NCBI RefSeq assembly: GCF_007753265.1
Contig: NZ_CP036349.1
Coordinates: 4,063,363-4,127,362, forward strand
Source of the DNA: Botrimarina mediterranea
Lineage (GTDB): Bacteria; Planctomycetota; Planctomycetia; Pirellulales; Lacipirellulaceae
DNA: 64,000 bases
Direction: 5' to 3'
In this document: positions 26,906 through 35,446 of the stretch, one piece after another
Position numbering within the stretch: position 1 is the stretch's first letter
Layout: each line of letters starts with the position of its first letter
Program-made: the position numbers and the translations under genes
Notes under the pieces: model-generated
What the model was told of the DNA's origin: nothing
Seen by the model: the letters and a program-made list of their open reading frames with translations, nothing else
The model's database searches: none

Positions 26906-27466
26906 TCATCGCCCCAACCGACTCGCTTCCTCACGCCAATTCTTACCTTCAGCCGGCCGGTATGCTTTTACCAGCCACTCGTCACCACGGCGCACGAAGT
27001 CCATCTCGAGCCGACCGTGGTACGGCCCGACGGCGCCCGACTGCTTGTGCTGCACACGAATCAGCGGCTTGAACTTCGCCACCGCGACGGCGCCGTCCGT
27101 CAGGGGGTCGGGCAGCTCGACCGTCACCTCCCCACCAAGGCTCGCCGCCGCGACGTTGAACATCGGCATCAGCATTTGGGCGTCGGACTGCACGTCGGTC
27201 GCGCTGGGGTCAATACTCCGCAGCACGCCCGGCAGGTCGTTCGAGCGGATCGCCTCGAAGAGCTGACCGAGCGATTGCCGCACCTGCTCGCGCGGCGTTA
27301 GCCACCAGCGCTCTAACGCGATCCCGCCAGCCGTCAGCAACATCGCGGCAACTAGCAGCATGAACGCCCCGCGCGACCGCGTCTGCACATAGGGAATCGC
27401 CGCCATCGTGACGAGCAGCAGGCCCAAGGCGCCGACGGCGAGAGGGCTTTCGAGGAGAATGCTCAT
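26906..27466 (-). CDS. Membrane-anchored hypothetical protein
   Basis: 186 aa. Two N-terminal membrane helices (LAVGALGLLLVTMAAIPYVQ and AFMLLVAAMLLTAGGIALE), then an extracytoplasmic domain: REQVRQSLGQLFEAIRSNDL through EMDFVRRGDEWLVKAYRP. That domain has the shape of an NTF2/SnoaL-like fold (helix followed by a curved sheet ending in W-L-V-K), but this is by eye. No catalytic residues are evident. It lies downstream of the response regulator on the same strand with a palindromic repeat between. Confidence 0.65.
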   Translation of the reverse strand: MSILLESPLAVGALGLLLVTMAAIPYVQTRSRGAFMLLVAAMLLTAGGIALERWWLTPREQVRQSLGQLFEAIRSNDLPGVLRSIDPSATDVQSDAQMLMPMFNVAAASLGGEVTVELPDPLTDGAVAVAKFKPLIRVQHKQSGAVGPYHGRLEMDFVRRGDEWLVKAYRPAEGKNWREEASRLGR

Positions 27467-27485
27467 AGGGTGCCTGAGGCAAAGT

Positions 27486-27578
27486 GAATGACGAATGTCG
27501 AAGCCTGAATGTCGAACCTCTCGGCACAGTTATCCGCCACCGGCAGGTTCGTCATTCGTCATTCGTGCTTCGTCATTC
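27486..27578. repeat. AATGACGAATGTCGAA / TTCGTCATTC inverted repeat
   Basis: Palindrome made of the repeated word TTCGTCATTC (three times on the right arm, ATGACGAATGTCGAAG on the left) between the two minus-strand genes. Belongs to the same short-word type as the CATTGGTC and CCCCTAGCC repeats. Confidence 0.65.
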
Positions 27579-27584
27579 TAGCCG

Positions 27585-28973
27585 TCAGGCGGCCTTCAGT
27601 CCCGTTTCTTGACTGAGCTTGTTGTAAAGCGTCTTCAGCGCGATGCCCAACTCGGCGGCGGCCTTTGGCTTCGAGCCGTCGTTGCGCTCAAGGGCCTCGT
27701 AGATCGCCTCCATCTCGAGCTCACGCAGCGTGATCGGCCCGCGGCTCGCCTTCGCAGCGCCACTGAGCTGCCGGCGGTTGAAATGTTGCGGCAGGTCGTC
27801 GGCGGTGATCGGGCCTTGGTCGCAGAGGATCGTGGCGTGCTCGATCACGTTCGCCAGTTCACGGACGTTGCCCGGCCAGACGTGACCTTTGAGCGCCGCG
27901 ACGGCGTCGTCGGTGAGCTGCTGCTCAATTGGCTTGGCGTGCGGGCGGAAACGCCGCAGCAGGTGCTCGGCGAGGTTCGGCAGGTCGTCGAGCCGCTCGC
28001 GTAAGGCCGGCAGGTGGATCTCGAACGTGTTGACGCGGTACATCAGATCTTCGCGGAACTCGTCCGCGGCGACCATCGCCGACAGGTCGCGGTGCGTCGC
28101 GCAGACGACACGGACGTCGACGTTCACCGTCTTGTTCTCGCCGACGCGGCGGATCTCGCGGCTCTCGAGCACCCGCAGGAGCTTAGCCTGCATCGCCTTG
28201 GGGAGTTCGCCGATCTCGTCGAGAAAGATCGTCCCACCCGACGCGACTTCGAACAAACCAACGCGGTGGTCGTCGGCGCCGGTGAACGAGCCTTTGGCGT
28301 GACCGAACAGCTCGCTCTCGATCAGGTTCTCGGGCAGCGCGCCGCAGTTGATCGCGACGAACGGCTTGTCGGCGCGGGGAGACTGGTTGTGAACCGCGCG
28401 GGCGACGAGTTCTTTGCCGGTGCCCGTTTCGCCGAGAATCAGCACGGTCGATTCGGTCGGCGCCACCTTGTCGATTAGCGCCTTTACCCGCGCCATCGGT
28501 CGGCTGTCACCGACAAGCGTCGGCGCGCCCTCGATGCGGTCGAGCCGTCGCTGCAGCGCCGTGAACTTCTGAGTCAGCTCGCGCTTCGCGGCGATGCGAC
28601 GCAGCAGGGCTTCGATCTCCACCAGCTTGCAAGGCTTCGTCAGGTAGTCGAACGCGCCGTAGCGGAGCGCGGCGATCGCGCTCTCGGTCGTGCTCTTGCC
28701 GGTGAGGACCACCGCTTCGGTCGCGGGGGACATCTCCTTCAGGCGGCCGATCACCTCGACGCCGGTCATGCCGGGCATGTCGAGGTCGACGATGATCGCG
28801 TCGTAGTTATTCTTCTCGATGGCGGCGACCGCCGTCAGCCCGTCGGGGCAAACCGTGACGGTGTGCCCCATCCGCGGCAGCTCGAGCTTCATCAGCTCTT
28901 GCAGCGAGCGCTCGTCGTCGGCGAACAGCAGCGACAGGCTGGGGGTCTTCGTCTTCTTCACGTCGGCGGGCAT
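27585..28973 (-). CDS. Sigma-54-dependent response regulator (NtrC family)
   Basis: 462 aa from ATG 28973. Receiver domain (residues about 12-125) with acidic pocket FADDE, phosphoacceptor Asp63 in [10 protein letters not shown] and Thr/Lys in VVLTGKS and YLTKPC. AAA+ domain with Walker [13 protein letters not shown], the sigma-54 contact loop GSFTGA and Walker [12 protein letters not shown]. The C-terminal Fis-type helix-turn-helix ([20 protein letters not shown]) binds DNA. It should switch on RpoN promoters when phosphorylated by the kinase encoded just upstream on the same strand. Targets are not known from the sequence. Confidence 0.95.
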   Translation of the reverse strand: MPADVKKTKTPSLSLLFADDERSLQELMKLELPRMGHTVTVCPDGLTAVAAIEKNNYDAIIVDLDMPGMTGVEVIGRLKEMSPATEAVVLTGKSTTESAIAALRYGAFDYLTKPCKLVEIEALLRRIAAKRELTQKFTALQRRLDRIEGAPTLVGDSRPMARVKALIDKVAPTESTVLILGETGTGKELVARAVHNQSPRADKPFVAINCGALPENLIESELFGHAKGSFTGADDHRVGLFEVASGGTIFLDEIGELPKAMQAKLLRVLESREIRRVGENKTVNVDVRVVCATHRDLSAMVAADEFREDLMYRVNTFEIHLPALRERLDDLPNLAEHLLRRFRPHAKPIEQQLTDDAVAALKGHVWPGNVRELANVIEHATILCDQGPITADDLPQHFNRRQLSGAAKASRGPITLRELEMEAIYEALERNDGSKPKAAAELGIALKTLYNKLSQETGLKAA

Positions 28974-29027
28974 CACGCTTCCTTACGGTCGTCGGCGGCC
29001 ATCCTTGGCCGGTTCTTCTAATCGATT

Positions 29028-29220
29028 CACCACGGAGGCACAGCGGGCGCGGAGGAAGGCACGGAGACGAGATGAACAATCTCTGTGGGAGGCGTCTCCA
29101 GACGCCGACTACGGTCTCCATTCCGAAACGGTATGGTGCGCGTAATCGCAGTCTGGAGACGCCTCCTCCAAGATCCTGCCTCTGTGCTTTCCTCCGTGCT
29201 CCCTGTGCATCTGTGGTAAA
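29028..29220. repeat. Nested palindromes: outer CACCACGGAGGCACAG element with copy D inside
   Basis: Outer arms TTCACCACGGAGGCACAG (left) and CTCCCTGTGCATCTGTGG (right) form one palindrome. Between them lies copy D of the 85-bp element (29085-29169), inserted with its loop in the opposite orientation to the other four copies. The pair occupies the space between kinase and regulator genes. Confidence 0.65.
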
Positions 29221-29228
29221 AAAATCTC

Positions 29229-30938
29229 TCACGCCGCCATGGCGGCGGCGGGTTGTTCGGTTGGCAGCGTTACGGTGAACGTCGAGCCCTGGCCGGGGCC
29301 TTCGCTGTCGGCTGCGAGTTCGCCGTGGTGTTCTTCGATGATGCGGTAAGTGATCGACAGCCCCAGGCCGGTCCCCTGCCCTCCACGACGGCGGGTGAAG
29401 AACGGCTCGAAGAGGTGCTTCTTCACTTCGTCAGTCATGCCGCAGCCGTTGTCGCGCACGGCGATCCGAGCGTGGCGCCCATCGGTCATCAACGCGGTAT
29501 CGATCTCCACGGTCACGCGACCGCCGGCCTCGAGGCTGTCGAGGCCGTTGGTGACGAGGTTCAGCAGCACCTGCTTCATCTCTTGCGCATCGACCTCGGC
29601 GATCACCGGCTCGCCCGGCAACAGTTCGACGTCTTTGTGCTTGTACTTGCCCAGGTGGCGGACCATCTCGATGACGCCGTCCACGAGCTCGCGTAGCTCG
29701 GTCGGCCGGCGTTCGCGATCGCCCATCCTTGAGAAGTCAAGCAGCTTCTCGGTGATCTGCTTGCAGCGGAACGATTCCTTACCGATAGTCTCAAGGTAGC
29801 TGTGAACGATGTCCCACTCGGCGGCGTTGGACGGGTCCTCGTGCAGATCGACCAAGCGGCTCTCAAGCGACTCGCTGCACATAGCGATCGCTGCGAGCGG
29901 GTTGTTGATCTCGTGGGCGACCCCCGCGGCGAGGAAGCCGACGCTCGCCAGCTGCTCGCTGCGGATCACCTGGTTGGTTCGGTCACGGACCTGCTTGTCG
30001 AGTTCGTCGCGGGTCTGCTTGAAGCTGGTCATCATCCGGTTCATCGCTTCGGCGAGCTCGCCCATCTCGTCGTTGGAGTCGAGCGCGACGCGATGCTGGT
30101 AGTCACCGGCCGCCACCCGCCGCGCCGCGGCGACGAGGTGGCCGATCGGCCTGGCGACGGACGACTGGAAGACGTACATCGCCAGCGTGAGCAGGCCGAG
30201 GGCGGAGATGAAGGTCGTCCACGACAGCACCATCGCGACGTGGTACTGCGAGCGGACCTCGCCCGAAAGCTCGCCCAATCGCTCGTGCAAGTGGCTGGGG
30301 AGTTGCGCCGCTAATTCGCGCAGTTGTTCGAGAGCCGCTTCTAACGACGTGGGGCCGCCCCGCAATTCCTCGTAGAGCAGCGTGTCCGAGGTTCCTTCGC
30401 GATGGATCTTCTTCAGAACGGTGTCGATCTGAGCCAGGGTCTGGCGTTCTGGTTCGTCGTCGCCGATCTGCGATGCTTCCGTATCGTTGTTGGCGTCGAG
30501 TCGTCCGCGGTAGTTGTTCAACGTAATCGCAAATCGGTCGAGCCCGTTGCGGTACGCGACGTAGAGGAGACGCAAGTCGAAAGGTTCGGCCGAGAGAGCC
30601 GAGTCATCGGTTGGTTTGCTCTCCGTGAAACTGAACGGCGCTTCGGGGGAACTCTCCGTCGCGTGTTGCAATAGAATCGAACGCTCGCGCGCCGTGCCGT
30701 AGGCGACGCGCAGATCGGCGACGTGCTGGCTCAGCTCGTTGGCGATCGGCAACTCCGCCGCCCGAGCGCTCAGGGTCTTGACCAGGTTGCGGTAGGCGTA
30801 GAGCCCGTGGATCGCGGCGAAAAAGAGCACAAACGTGCTGGCCCCCAAGAGGCCCACGCCGATGCGCAGCTTAACGCCGATGGAACGGTGCGCGAGCACG
30901 CGCGACCTCCTTGTCGCAACGGAAGGTTCGCTGGGCAT
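29229..30938 (-). CDS. Membrane sensor histidine kinase
   Basis: 569 aa from ATG 30938; the open frame continues upstream into the repeat and IS, so a longer start is rejected. Two membrane helices (residues about 22-45 and 236-256) enclose an extracytoplasmic helical sensor of about 190 aa (methyl-accepting-type four-helix bundle). HAMP at 257-312 (VARPIGHLVAAARRVAAGDY), HisKA with phosphoacceptor His342 in GVAHEINNPLAA, and the ATPase domain with NLVTNGLDSL, RDNGCGMT and GTGLGLSI. This is the NtrB/ZraS layout, so it should phosphorylate the NtrC-family regulator downstream. The stimulus cannot be read from the sequence. Confidence 0.93.
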   Translation of the reverse strand: MPSEPSVATRRSRVLAHRSIGVKLRIGVGLLGASTFVLFFAAIHGLYAYRNLVKTLSARAAELPIANELSQHVADLRVAYGTARERSILLQHATESSPEAPFSFTESKPTDDSALSAEPFDLRLLYVAYRNGLDRFAITLNNYRGRLDANNDTEASQIGDDEPERQTLAQIDTVLKKIHREGTSDTLLYEELRGGPTSLEAALEQLRELAAQLPSHLHERLGELSGEVRSQYHVAMVLSWTTFISALGLLTLAMYVFQSSVARPIGHLVAAARRVAAGDYQHRVALDSNDEMGELAEAMNRMMTSFKQTRDELDKQVRDRTNQVIRSEQLASVGFLAAGVAHEINNPLAAIAMCSESLESRLVDLHEDPSNAAEWDIVHSYLETIGKESFRCKQITEKLLDFSRMGDRERRPTELRELVDGVIEMVRHLGKYKHKDVELLPGEPVIAEVDAQEMKQVLLNLVTNGLDSLEAGGRVTVEIDTALMTDGRHARIAVRDNGCGMTDEVKKHLFEPFFTRRRGGQGTGLGLSITYRIIEEHHGELAADSEGPGQGSTFTVTLPTEQPAAAMAA

Positions 30939-30999
30939 CCATCGCCCGGCGGTCGGCGAGCATAACAGGACCCGCGCGGGGGCGGCAACGACAGAAAAA

Positions 31000-31064
31000 G
31001 GCGAGCCGTAAGCGTCAGCGCCCGGAGTGGCAGCGCGTTCTCCGCTACTACTCCGGGCGCTGAC
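31000..31064. repeat. Palindromic repeat split by the IS (left part)
   Basis: Contains GGCGAGCCGTAAGCGTCAGC and the start of the opposite arm ACTCCGGGCGCTGAC; the rest of that arm (GCTTACGGCTCGCC) is at 32037-32050, on the other side of the IS. The intact relative is at 26818-26902. Confidence 0.85.
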
Positions 31065-32032
31065 CAGGATTATGCAAGGGCTAGCACGGTCCGATGGCGA
31101 AGAGGGAGTCCGCGTCCCATTCTGCATGGAGAGATTCTATTCCTTGCAGGGGGAGACGATCCGATGGAACGCGAACTCTGGCGGTTATTGTACCGTTTGG
31201 TGAAACAGTTGGACGTGGGATGGGGGAGTTGGAGGTACTCCACCGGCGACATCGTGGTGGTTTACCTGTGGGCGGTGGTCCACGACCGCCCCACCGCCTG
31301 GGCCGCGTGCCCCGAGAACTGGCCCACCGACCTCTGCCCTCAACCTTTGCCGACGCAAGGCACGCTGAGCCGACGCTTGCGTAAGCCCGCTTGCGTGCTG
31401 CTGCTGACGGCCGTGGAGCAGCGGCTGATCGGGCTGCTGAACCTGGGCCAGGGGATCGTCAAGAAGATCGATGGCAAGGCGCTCGCGGTGAGTCTGGTGA
31501 GCAAGGACCCCGACGCGGGCTACGGCCGTGGCGCCGGGGGCAAGCAGCTGGGCTACAAGCTGCATGTGATCTGGGGCGATGGGCCGATGCCGCTGGCCTG
31601 GGACCTCTCACCGATGAACGTCAGCGAGAAACGCGTGGCCCGCTGGTTGATCGAAGGGCTTGCCGGCGGCGGTTACCTGCTGGCGGACACCGAGTACGAC
31701 GCCAACCCGCTCTACGACGCGGCCCAAGCCGAAGGGTTTCAGCTGGTGGCGAAGAAACGCAAGGGGAAAGGCTTGGGCCACCAACGACATTCGCCCAGTC
31801 GGCTGCGGAGCATCGAGCTGTTGGGGACGGCGTTCGGGGCGGCTCTCTACCGCCAGCGGACGGCGATCGAGACCTCCTTCGGGACGCTGGTCACCTTCGG
31901 CGGCGGGCTCGCCTCGCTCCCCGCCTGGGTCCGACGCTTCCACCGCGTCCGACACTGGGTCCAGGCCAAGCTCCTTATCGCCGGAACCCGCTCGCTCGCA
32001 AAGAACCCTCAGCTACTAGTTGCATAATCCTG
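31065..32032 (+). mobile_element. Complete insertion sequence (968 bp)
   Basis: Bounded by perfect 13-bp inverted repeats, CAGGATTATGCAA at 31065-31077 and TTGCATAATCCTG at 32020-32032, and by a 4-bp target duplication TGAC (31061-31064 and 32033-32036). One transposase gene fills it. Removing the IS and one TGAC restores the palindrome exactly as in the intact copy at 26818-26902, which proves the boundaries. The intact gene and ends suggest a recent insertion. Confidence 0.93.
31164..32027 (+). CDS. DDE transposase of the IS (IS4/IS5-like)
   Basis: 287 aa, intact. Likely catalytic acids are Asp103 in KKIDGKALA, Asp175 in YLLADTEYDAN and Glu236 in YRQRTAIETSFG, the last matching the YxxRxxIE pattern of IS4/IS5-type enzymes. 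The N-terminal part (MERELWRLLYRLVKQ, YLWAVVHDRPTAWA) has a helical DNA-binding look. The stop codon falls inside the right inverted repeat. I cannot fix the IS family or group by eye; the 4-bp TSD and 0.97-kb size fit several small IS5-like groups. Confidence 0.88.
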   Translation: MERELWRLLYRLVKQLDVGWGSWRYSTGDIVVVYLWAVVHDRPTAWAACPENWPTDLCPQPLPTQGTLSRRLRKPACVLLLTAVEQRLIGLLNLGQGIVKKIDGKALAVSLVSKDPDAGYGRGAGGKQLGYKLHVIWGDGPMPLAWDLSPMNVSEKRVARWLIEGLAGGGYLLADTEYDANPLYDAAQAEGFQLVAKKRKGKGLGHQRHSPSRLRSIELLGTAFGAALYRQRTAIETSFGTLVTFGGGLASLPAWVRRFHRVRHWVQAKLLIAGTRSLAKNPQLLVA

Positions 32033-32059
32033 TGACGCTTACGGCTCGCCGCCGATTGT

Positions 32060-33241
32060 TCAGTTCCTCACCACCCGCCGCATCATCCACAGCCCCCACA
32101 ACGCTAGCACCGCGTTGCCAACCCAGACCGCGATCGGCGGCACGTCTCCCTGCTTGGCGTGGTCGACGCTCACCATCAGCAGCGGGTAGTAGACCAGCAG
32201 GATCGGCAGGAAGCAGAGGAAGAAGCTGGCCAGGAACTCGCCCTTCTGACGCCAGATCGCCATCGGCACGCCGACCATGACGAACGCCAGACAGCTGAAG
32301 CCGTTCGCCCAGCGACGGAACGGCTCGACCGACAGCCGGCGGTAACGGTACTCTTCGCCGGCAATGGTGTTGGTGAGCGGGAACCACGACTCGGCCGACA
32401 GCCGGTCGAAATCGCCGGTCATCATCGCCAGCGCTTGTTCGGTCGTCTCGCGGCGATGGATGTCGGCGATCCGATTGCTGATGATGCGTTGCTCCTGATC
32501 GATCTCTGACAGGGCGTAGTTCGAGGGGCTACGCGAACTACTCGACTCGCCGAAGAGCTCTTCGAGATCGATCTCGCGCTCGACGGTAGAGTCGATGACG
32601 GCCTTCACCTCGCCTTCCAGAGCAATCCCCTCGAAGCGGACGATCAGCTTCTTGCGGTCGGGGGACGAACTGAGCTGGGCCGAATCGGATTCGAGCTTCC
32701 AGGCCTCATTGTCACCCTGCGCCTGCACGATGACGGTCGGGCGTACAAGTGTCCGATCGACGACGTGCTGCACGCTGATCTGCAGGCCGCCTTCGGCGTA
32801 GCTGCGGTGTAGGCGGAGCTGGCTGTAGATGACTTCTTCAAGCGATTCGACAAACACCCGCTGCACACCGAGCCGGCCCCACGAGACGGCGATATCGTTA
32901 AGCGCCACCGCGCCGAGGCTCGTCGCCGCCGCGAGGATCATCGTCGGCAGGGCGAGCTTCCAGGGCGAGATGCCCATCGCCTTGATGGCGATAATCTCGT
33001 TGGTCGCCGAGAGCCGGCCGTAGACGCTGGTCGTCGCCAGCAGCATCGTCGCCGGCACCGCGAACTGCATCGCCTGAGGCAGCATGTAAGGCGTCATCCG
33101 CAAGAGCGGCCCGAGGCCGAGGCCCTTATCAACCGCCTCCTTGCCGATCAAACCCACGAAGATCAGCGCCGTCAGTCCGGCGAGCGTCAGCAGGAAGACC
33201 TGCAACAGCTCGAGCAAGACGTACCGGGTGAGGAGCTTCAC
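32060..33241 (-). CDS. LptF/LptG-type permease (YjgP/YjgQ family)
   Basis: Inner-membrane protein of about 393 aa from GTG 33241 (VKLLTRYVLLELLQVFLLTL); an ATG at 33319 in frame is possible but the family starts at LLTRY. Three membrane helices at each end (for example LLQVFLLTLAGLTALIFVGL and LASFFLCFLPILLVYYPLLM) flank a large periplasmic beta-jellyroll domain (about residues 140-300), the LptF/G arrangement. LptFG with LptB extracts lipopolysaccharide and passes it to LptC. lpxB is also in this window, so LPS-type lipid export is plausible. LptB, LptC and the second permease are not seen here. Confidence 0.85.
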   Translation of the reverse strand: MKLLTRYVLLELLQVFLLTLAGLTALIFVGLIGKEAVDKGLGLGPLLRMTPYMLPQAMQFAVPATMLLATTSVYGRLSATNEIIAIKAMGISPWKLALPTMILAAATSLGAVALNDIAVSWGRLGVQRVFVESLEEVIYSQLRLHRSYAEGGLQISVQHVVDRTLVRPTVIVQAQGDNEAWKLESDSAQLSSSPDRKKLIVRFEGIALEGEVKAVIDSTVEREIDLEELFGESSSSRSPSNYALSEIDQEQRIISNRIADIHRRETTEQALAMMTGDFDRLSAESWFPLTNTIAGEEYRYRRLSVEPFRRWANGFSCLAFVMVGVPMAIWRQKGEFLASFFLCFLPILLVYYPLLMVSVDHAKQGDVPPIAVWVGNAVLALWGLWMMRRVVRN

Positions 33242-33366
33242 GGGTGGCGGCGGGGCGTGGCGGGAAGTCGACCGAGAGAGGCCGAGAAACGTACCAAGCC
33301 ACCGACGTTGTGAGAACAACGGTTTTGCTGGCGAGCCGGGGACGCGAGTCGACTAACTTCAGAGTG

Positions 33367-34710
33367 CTAGCTAATCACTCCATCGCCGTGGGCGGCGTAG
33401 CGTCGGGTGTTGTCGTCGCCACGCACTAGAGCCATCGCGTCCGCGATGATCTCGGCGTAATGCTTGATGGCGCCGAGGTGATCGCCGCGTTCGAACGCCG
33501 CGTCGGCCGTCTGCTGCAGCGCCCGGAAGGGCTCCCAGTCGAGGTAGTAGGGCGCCGCCTTGGGGTGGCCATTGGTCGCGGCGTCTTCGGGGCGGACCGT
33601 GTCTTCCTCCGACCGGAGCGACGATAACTCGCGCACCAAGTCGCGGAGGTCGCCCGCGGCGGCGGCGTGGTCGCCGCACTCGGTTCGTCGGTAGGGACCG
33701 TTGCCCAGGGCCTCGCCGAGCATGGGCGGCAGCGCGGCGGCGCGGGTCGGTTGTCGTCGCGCCAACGTATACATCAGCGCCGCGCCCAATCCCATCGCGA
33801 ACAGCAGGGCCGCGCCGAAGGCCCCGCTTGAGATCGACACCAAGATCGCCACGGTGCAGGCGGCCGCCAAGGCGATCCCCGCAGCGGGCAGGGTGTCGCT
33901 GCCAGCGGCGCCCTTGTGACAGCAGCCCGCCGCGCTTTGGGACTTCTGGACCCGGGCGACGATCACCGAGATGTTGTCGGGCCCTCCACGCAGATTCGCC
34001 AGATTCACCAAGGCCTCCGCCGCTGCTTCCGGCTCTAGCACGCTGAGGAGGCTGCCGGCCATCGGGTCTTCCACAACGCCGCTCAGGCCGTCGCTGCACA
34101 GCAGAAAGATGTCACCGTCGCAAAGCTCGTGGGGTCCTTCGAGATCGATCATCACCGTCTCGTGCGGGCCGAGCGATCGGGTGATCACGTTCTTCGGGAT
34201 GCACGCCGGGACGCGGTCGGCCGAAACCTTGCTGGCGGCCGCCATCTCCCAGACCAGGCTGTGGTCGAACGTCAGCTGCTCGAGCACGCGGTGACGCAGA
34301 CGATAGACGCGGCTGTCGCCGACGTGGCCAACGATCGCCGCCCCCTGCGTCAGCACCAGGCAACTGCAAGTGGTGCCCATGCCATGGAACTCGGTGGACG
34401 AGCAGCCTTTCTGATGGATCTTGTCGTTGGCCTGCCGGATCGCTTGCCGGAGGGCGGCGGGTGGGGCTTCGCCGCGCGACTTGGCGTAAGCTAGGGGGAT
34501 CGTGTCGACCGCGATCTTGCTGGCGAGCTCCCCCGCGGCGTGGGCGCCCATTCCATCGGCGACCATCAGGAAGGCGTCCCCCTCGATCGGGGATTCCCCA
34601 GCGGGAACCACCGAGACGGCGTCCTGATTGGTCGACCGACGCATGCCGATGTCCGTCCGCGAAACGGCGTGGACGACCAGTGCTGGCGGTGATGGTGTCG
34701 TGCTCGGCAT
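33367..34710 (-). CDS. PP2C-family Ser/Thr phosphatase with membrane segment
   Basis: 447 aa from ATG 34710, eight bases after AGGAG. The N-terminal 240 residues form a PP2C/PppA/Stp1 phosphatase: SRTDIGMRRSTNQDAV, LMVADGMGAHAAGE, GMGTTC, IVGHVGDSRVYRLR, ITRSLG, LLCSDGLSG and GGPDNISVIVARV, with metal-binding Asp residues present. Then come two membrane helices (AGIALAAACTVAILVSI and GAALLFAMGLGAALMYTLA) and a cytoplasmic tail of about 120 aa with a TPR-like helical pair (YYLDWEPFRALQQTADAAF and DHLGAIKHYAEIIADAM). It should reverse Hanks-type kinase phosphorylation; the partner kinase is not in the window. Confidence 0.9.
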   Translation of the reverse strand: MPSTTPSPPALVVHAVSRTDIGMRRSTNQDAVSVVPAGESPIEGDAFLMVADGMGAHAAGELASKIAVDTIPLAYAKSRGEAPPAALRQAIRQANDKIHQKGCSSTEFHGMGTTCSCLVLTQGAAIVGHVGDSRVYRLRHRVLEQLTFDHSLVWEMAAASKVSADRVPACIPKNVITRSLGPHETVMIDLEGPHELCDGDIFLLCSDGLSGVVEDPMAGSLLSVLEPEAAAEALVNLANLRGGPDNISVIVARVQKSQSAAGCCHKGAAGSDTLPAAGIALAAACTVAILVSISSGAFGAALLFAMGLGAALMYTLARRQPTRAAALPPMLGEALGNGPYRRTECGDHAAAAGDLRDLVRELSSLRSEEDTVRPEDAATNGHPKAAPYYLDWEPFRALQQTADAAFERGDHLGAIKHYAEIIADAMALVRGDDNTRRYAAHGDGVIS

Positions 34711-34850
34711 TGACGGCTCCTGTCTTTGCATCGTAGCCAGCGGCGCCCGATGGTGACAGCGTCTCGCGCCGCCGTTGGCCTGGAGCCGCAAGGCGCCGCC
34801 CGCTAGACTCCGCCGCCCTTGTTTTTCCTGTCATCGGTCGCGGTCCGCCC

Positions 34851-35417
34851 TTGCTCGCCATCCGAATCCATCGTCGAAGCTCCCTCGCGGCGATCGTCGT
34901 GCTGCTGGCGGTCGTCTCGGCCACGGGCTGCGTGCGTCGCCGGCTGACGGTCCGCAGCAACCCGCCGGGCGCCGTGGTCCACGTCGATAACCAGCGGATC
35001 GGCACGACGCCGTGCTCGGTCGACTATGTCTACTACGGCACGCGCGAAGTCCGCATGTCGTTGCCGGGCTACGAGACGCTGACCGTCAATCAGCCGCTCC
35101 CCGCGCCGTGGTACCAGTGGCCAGGCATCGACTTCATCAGCGAGAACCTCGTGCCGGCGCGGATCGAGGACGCTCGCACCGTGAGTTTCAACCTCCAGCC
35201 CGCGCGGATTGAACCGGCCGAGCAGATCATCGCCCGCGGCGAGGACCTGCGGCGGCAAGTGACGCCCGTCGGCGCCGCGCCGGTGACGCCGGCCTCTGCG
35301 GTGGACCCCTTCGGCGGCTTCACGCCGCAGACGCCGAGCGATCCACCTCCTCCCCTTCGCTCAGAACCGCCGGCGTTATCGCCGACGACAACCTCGCCGA
35401 ACTCGTTCCGGTATTGA
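34851..35417 (+). CDS. PEGA-domain lipoprotein
   Basis: About 188 aa. TTG 34851 is the only plausible start ahead of the signal sequence (SLAAIVVLLAVVSATGC, lipobox ATGC). After the cysteine follows a PEGA-type domain: RRRLTVRSNPPGAVVHVDNQRIGTTP and TREVRMSLPGYETL, then a segment with WYQWPGIDFISENLVPARIED and a Pro-rich C-terminus. PEGA domains are small beta modules in envelope proteins. Such lipoproteins are common in planctomycetes; role unknown. It is divergent from the PP2C gene. Confidence 0.8.
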   Translation: MLAIRIHRRSSLAAIVVLLAVVSATGCVRRRLTVRSNPPGAVVHVDNQRIGTTPCSVDYVYYGTREVRMSLPGYETLTVNQPLPAPWYQWPGIDFISENLVPARIEDARTVSFNLQPARIEPAEQIIARGEDLRRQVTPVGAAPVTPASAVDPFGGFTPQTPSDPPPPLRSEPPALSPTTTSPNSFRY

Positions 35418-35446
35418 AGGGAGGCGCCGCGACGCGAAGGATTGCA

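Noticed and set aside
30939-31127. Upstream extension of the histidine kinase
   Set aside because: It runs into the palindrome and IS end; the membrane segment follows ATG 30938 directly.
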